A stretch of 33,340 bases of DNA from Sedimenticola thiotaurini (GTDB lineage Bacteria; Pseudomonadota; Gammaproteobacteria; Chromatiales; Chromatiaceae), in contig NZ_CP011413.1 of NCBI RefSeq assembly GCF_001007875.1, positions 1 to 33,340 on the forward strand. Direction: 5' to 3'. The translations under genes and the position numbers were made by a program. Below are positions 30,496 to 33,340 of the stretch, piece after piece (position 1 is the stretch's first letter; every line of letters starts with the position of its first letter). The notes under the pieces are model-generated. The model saw only the letters and a program-made list of their open reading frames with translations, ran no database searches and was not told the origin of the DNA.

Positions 30496-31137
30496 TTACC
30501 TTGTATCCCATGCTTGCATGACCAAGTGACGCTTTTCATAGCCGATAGCTTGTAGATAGATTTCCGTGGTCTTCGTGTCACTATGCCCCATCAGATCCCG
30601 TAACACATTCAACGGCAGCGGAGTAGGGCCTGAGAGCATGGCGATCCCGAACCCGTGGCGCAGGCCCTTGGCTGTCGCCTGGGGTCCGGAGATTCGTGCA
30701 CGGGCCATCACCCGTTTGACCATGCGCCAGGCGGTTGATCGGCTCATGGTCCAAAGGAGATCATCCAATCCCTTGCCCGACTGATAGCGCCGGCGCAGAT
30801 CAAACACCAGGTCGATCTGATCCAAGAGGAACGCCGGGACCGGCACCGCACGAAACTGAGGCCGTTTCTCGCGGCCTTGGGCATCCCTGAGTCGCTTCTT
30901 CAGTGATCGGAAGACTATCTCCCCAGTATCCACATGTACACGCCTGGTAGTCAGTTCCAGGGCCTCGGAGGGTCGGCAGCCGGTGTAGTGGAGCACATGA
31001 CAGAAGATCCGATCTTCCCGGTTCTCCTGGGCTGCGGCTTCGAGGAAGCGGCCACGCTCATCGGCTGTGAGATACAGTCGATGGCCACATTCATCAAACA
31101 GGCGCATTTCGGGGGCAATATCGAGGCTGGAAGACAT
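30496..31137 (-). CDS. Short tyrosine recombinase
   Basis: 213 residues. Catalytic residues visible: R55 in YTGCRPSEAL, K80/K81 in RSLKKR, R160 in TAKGLRHGFG, H185 in LMGHSDTKTT and nucleophile Y194 in TEIYLQA. In the usual HxxR box, lysine (K157) occupies the histidine position. A full-length integrase would have an N-terminal arm and core-binding domain; here only a shortened stub precedes the catalytic domain. Possible jobs are plasmid multimer resolution or cassette integration. The start codon lies inside an inverted repeat (31136-31165), so it may regulate itself. Confidence 0.9.
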   Translation of the reverse strand: MSSSLDIAPEMRLFDECGHRLYLTADERGRFLEAAAQENREDRIFCHVLHYTGCRPSEALELTTRRVHVDTGEIVFRSLKKRLRDAQGREKRPQFRAVPVPAFLLDQIDLVFDLRRRYQSGKGLDDLLWTMSRSTAWRMVKRVMARARISGPQATAKGLRHGFGIAMLSGPTPLPLNVLRDLMGHSDTKTTEIYLQAIGYEKRHLVMQAWDTR

Positions 31138-31165
31138 GAAACAGTACCTATGTGTTTTGTTTCAT
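31136..31165. promoter_or_regulatory. Inverted repeat over the recombinase start (possible core site or operator)
   Basis: ATGAAACA (31136-31143) and TGTTTCAT (31158-31165) are 8-bp inverted arms with a 14-bp spacer containing GTACCTATGTG. The related element at 31233-31259 shares TGAAACA, ACCTAT and GTGTTT. TAGAAT on the minus strand (31167-31162) is a -10 candidate for the recombinase. Confidence 0.45.
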
Positions 31166-31174
31166 TCTACCCAT

Positions 31175-31205
31175 AAAAAAAGCCTGATCAAGGGTCGGAT
31201 CAGGC
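31175..31205 (-). terminator. Rho-independent terminator of the restriction operon
   Basis: GCCTGATC (31182-31189) and GATCAGGC (31198-31205) form an 8-bp stem. On the minus strand it is followed by seven T (31181-31175). It terminates transcripts coming from the methyltransferase and restriction endonuclease genes before the recombinase. Confidence 0.88.
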
Positions 31206-31232
31206 ATTATTGGGGGTTAGCAGGGGCCGGAT

Positions 31233-31259
31233 TGAAACACTATTACCTATAGTGTTTCA
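31233..31259. repeat. 10-bp perfect inverted repeat with 7-bp spacer (candidate recombination core site)
   Basis: TGAAACACTA (31233-31242), spacer TTACCTA, and TAGTGTTTCA (31250-31259). Arms of about 10 bp around a 7-bp centre have the form of a tyrosine-recombinase crossover site. It lies between the recombinase gene and the restriction cassette, 74 bp past a similar repeat at the recombinase start. Confidence 0.5.
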
Positions 31260-31281
31260 GATTAGTCACAAACATTTAGAC

Positions 31282-32127
31282 TTATCGATTAACTCGCAAA
31301 ATCCGAGGCCTTGTCCTCTGGGGGCCAGTTAACTTAGTCTGCAGTTCATGGACTATTTCTGATGGCTCGGGGGGAGAACCCTCGCGTAGTGAATTTTGGA
31401 CCTCATCCCATTCTGAATAGACAATCATGGGCTCTTGAATGGTGTAGTTAGAACCGGTTTTCTTTAAAGGATATGAAAGCCAGGTTAATTCGCTATTTGC
31501 TTGGGTTGTAGAAGAAAAAGAGGGCAGTGAACGAAAAAATTGTGTATCCACAACAACAAAAAACTTCTTCCCCCAGCGCCTAAAGACAGGCACCTTTAAT
31601 TGGAGCTGAGGTATAAGGCGCTTCTGTGCGGATGATCGGAAATCAGGCCGCCGATCAGAGCTTTCTATATCTAGTGCCCCATGCGCAAGAAAATAATTCA
31701 TGGCTGTCCTGATTTCCCTACCAGAAAAATAAACCGCCTGCACCTCTACTGCGGCAAAATCTGTGATTTCACCAGACTCAACACGCCCGAGAATATAGTC
31801 TACCTTACCAATCTTCCGGTCCCTTCCCCCCTCTTGATCAGAAGGAATCTTTAATATCCGTACTTCTGGGAATACACCAAACGAGGCATCAGGGCCAAAG
31901 GAAAGACGGGCAGCGTCGGTAAAAATGCGATCTGATTCCAGAAAACGAAAAGGGCAAAGAGAAGCAGCCTCTACCCCATCAGATAAGCTGCATATTCCTA
32001 TCGGATCTGTCGTGCTAGATTTTGTACAAGCTGAGCCCCGAAATCGGCAGTTTTTATGCCTGCGATCTGATTGAGCGTCGTCCGTAAGGTCTTCTACACC
32101 ATGTCCAAATACTTCAGAAATCAGCAT
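31282..32127 (-). CDS. NotI-like type II restriction endonuclease
   Basis: 281 residues. Four cysteines near the N-terminus (C27, C34, C46, C58, in NCRFRGSACTK, IGICSLSD and SLCPFRF) match the iron-binding Cys4 site of the NotI family. The catalytic part reads GKVDYILGRVESGEITDFAA then VEVQAVYFSG, a D110...E128-x-Q130 variant of the PD-(D/E)xK site with Gln in place of Lys. It follows the cytosine methyltransferase by 19 nt, so the two should form a restriction-modification pair. NotI itself is longer (about 383). The region is AT-richer than the transfer genes, suggesting acquisition. Confidence 0.82.
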   Translation of the reverse strand: MLISEVFGHGVEDLTDDAQSDRRHKNCRFRGSACTKSSTTDPIGICSLSDGVEAASLCPFRFLESDRIFTDAARLSFGPDASFGVFPEVRILKIPSDQEGGRDRKIGKVDYILGRVESGEITDFAAVEVQAVYFSGREIRTAMNYFLAHGALDIESSDRRPDFRSSAQKRLIPQLQLKVPVFRRWGKKFFVVVDTQFFRSLPSFSSTTQANSELTWLSYPLKKTGSNYTIQEPMIVYSEWDEVQNSLREGSPPEPSEIVHELQTKLTGPQRTRPRILRVNR

Positions 32128-32146
32128 TCACATCCCTTATTATTAG

Positions 32147-33304
32147 TTATCCAGATGCTGATCTAAGCATAGATTGACTAGAATATTCCACTTCAGACAT
32201 TAAAGAGAGTATCGACTTTGCAACAGTTCGTCCAAGGATAGGAGGCACTGCATTACCTACCTGAACATATTGATCGGTTCTTGAGCCAGAAAACAAGTAT
32301 GTATCTGGAAAAGATTGAAGTCTTGCAGCCTCTCGTACGGTTAGAGCACGATCCTGAGTAGGATGAAAGAAGGCCCCCCAATGGGGATCACACTTCGTCA
32401 ATATGGTACTGGCAAGCCCTTTTGGCATCAAACGACCGTATCTCTTAGTGTGATCGCTTCGTCGCGCACGCTTCATACCTTCTGGTAAGAGTTCATACGG
32501 AATATCTCGCCAACTACCACCCTGAGGAATATGCTTTAAGCGAGCAAGATTGACACTACCCAGTCTAGGAGCAGAATGATTGTAAACTAGGGTTTGATTG
32601 CCCCGTAGCTCTTTTTGATATGAATTGGTGGCATCTGCACCATATGGCCCAGGGGGAGGATTCTCACCGTTCTTCACGACTGGTAAATCACCTATCGCAT
32701 CCCACACCGTAGTATATGGTCGAAGTCCCGGCCCGTGAGTAGGGGACGGCCAGGGTATGGGAAGGCCTAATCTATTCCCAATAAACAAAACCCGCCTCCG
32801 CTCTTGAGGAATTCCATACTCTTCCGCTTTGAGTACCCTCATTTCAGTATGGTAACCAAGCGACCGCAGTTTTGTGGTTATCTCCGCTACAGCGTCTCCG
32901 CCTCCGGCAGACATAATGCCGGTTACATTTTCCATAACAACCCATTTCGGTTGTAAGCCTCTCACAATGCGCAGGTAGTCTCTAAAAAGGCTACTCCTTT
33001 GATCGTGCAACCCACGTTTATGGTTATAAACACTGAACGCCTGACAGGGTGGACCACCTACCAAGCAATCCAGATCACCTTTTTTCAATCCTGTTTCACG
33101 GAGTAGACGTGGTGCGGTAACACGATTAATGGGGCCAGGTATAAATACTGCGTTAGGATGGGTACGCTGGAAAGTCTCCCCAGCAAAAACATCCATATCG
33201 TTACCCGCGAGTATTTTAAATCCTGCCTGCTGGAAGCCCTCTGATAGACCTCCTGCGCCACAAAATAAATCTATTGCCGTTGGTTGGTTGTGATTTTTAT
33301 CCAT
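32147..33304 (-). CDS. C5-cytosine DNA methyltransferase
   Basis: 385 residues from the ATG at 33304; an ATG at 33325 is in frame. Motif I is DLFCGAGG (12-19), motif IV GGPPCQAFS with nucleophile C87, motif VI MENVTG (E125), motif VIII QERRR (167-171), and motif X QVGNAVPP near the end. It transfers a methyl group from SAM to carbon 5 of cytosine in the target of the partner endonuclease. The 33304 start is preferred because, across the circular junction, it overlaps the end of the ribbon-helix-helix-like gene (ATGGATAA). The target sequence cannot be read from the protein. Confidence 0.95.
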   Translation of the reverse strand: MDKNHNQPTAIDLFCGAGGLSEGFQQAGFKILAGNDMDVFAGETFQRTHPNAVFIPGPINRVTAPRLLRETGLKKGDLDCLVGGPPCQAFSVYNHKRGLHDQRSSLFRDYLRIVRGLQPKWVVMENVTGIMSAGGGDAVAEITTKLRSLGYHTEMRVLKAEEYGIPQERRRVLFIGNRLGLPIPWPSPTHGPGLRPYTTVWDAIGDLPVVKNGENPPPGPYGADATNSYQKELRGNQTLVYNHSAPRLGSVNLARLKHIPQGGSWRDIPYELLPEGMKRARRSDHTKRYGRLMPKGLASTILTKCDPHWGAFFHPTQDRALTVREAARLQSFPDTYLFSGSRTDQYVQVGNAVPPILGRTVAKSILSLMSEVEYSSQSMLRSASG

Positions 33305-33340
33305 GCTTCCGTTCTCGCATGCCATTACTGAATAGGTCGC
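33297..33340 (-). CDS. Ribbon-helix-helix-like small protein, C-terminal part (continues from position 1)
   Basis: If position 33340 is followed by position 1, the minus-strand frame that leaves at base 1 continues here as GDLFSNGMRERKHG and stops at TAA 33299-33297. The total, 148 + 44 = 192 nt, is an exact 64 codons. The stop overlaps the methyltransferase ATG by 8 nt, giving translational coupling. If the molecule is not circular this stretch has no assigned meaning. Confidence 0.6.
   Translation of the reverse strand, partial: DLFSNGMRERKHG

Overview
The window reads as a complete conjugative plasmid of a proteobacterium (probably gamma or beta; no gene fixes the genus). It appears circular at 33,340 bp. 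A ribbon-helix-helix-like gene leaves the left edge in frame and, if the last base is joined to the first, continues at the right edge for 14 codons and stops 8 nt inside the next gene. No rRNA, tRNA, CRISPR array or IS transposase was seen.

Layout. (1) Minus strand 279-6637: RP4-like DNA-processing operon traJ-traI-traG-traF-traB plus a VirB1-like lytic transglycosylase. (2) 6691-6760: an oriT with the RP4-type nic core CCTATCCTG/C. (3) Plus strand 6855-8442: traK-traL-traM, followed by two small AT-rich genes for exported proteins. (4) Minus strand 9322-11085: a Fic protein with a C-terminal extension. (5) Minus strand 11163-13420: parA-parB and two small genes. (6) Minus strand 13568-14803: an ArdC-type anti-restriction protein and an unknown partner. 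(7) 14803-16800: a 314-bp repeat, a structured non-coding stretch, an iteron origin and a Rep_3-type initiator. (8) 16825-18056: small genes and a TrbA-like regulator. (9) Plus strand 18196-27654: the mating-pair apparatus trbBCDEJKLFGHI, ending at a strong terminator. (10) Minus strand 28028-31137: an acidic unknown protein, a coiled-coil protein, an AbrB/MazE-like regulator, a truncated N6-methylase, the second copy of the 314-bp repeat and a short tyrosine recombinase. (11) Minus strand 31282-33340: a NotI-like restriction endonuclease and a C5-cytosine methyltransferase, preceded by the ribbon-helix-helix-like gene.

How it works together. TraJ and TraK bind oriT, TraI nicks it and TraG passes the relaxosome to the Trb channel. 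TraF is expected to process and cyclise the TrbC pilin. The Tra side resembles RP4, but the trb gene order (B-C-D-E-J-K-L-F-G-H-I) is that of Ti-type plasmids, so the system is a mosaic driven by a non-IncP Rep_3 replicon. Two repeated operators seem to tie the modules together. TTTCACATGTGAAA occurs four times perfectly and once with one mismatch; it resembles parS and lies around par, near rep, inside traI and at trbL. A GCTAATATATTA-type element covers the -10 region of parA and trbB, with a weaker copy before trbA. Stability and defence functions (par, Fic, ArdC, restriction-modification, AbrB-like protein) fill the rest.

The most notable observations are: the identical 314-bp leader in front of two different genes, the shared C-terminal peptide of TrbJ and TrbK, the Fic protein with a winged-helix-like and KfrB-like tail under a perfect inverted-repeat operator, the NotI-like restriction cassette, and the minimal pilin tail on TrbC.
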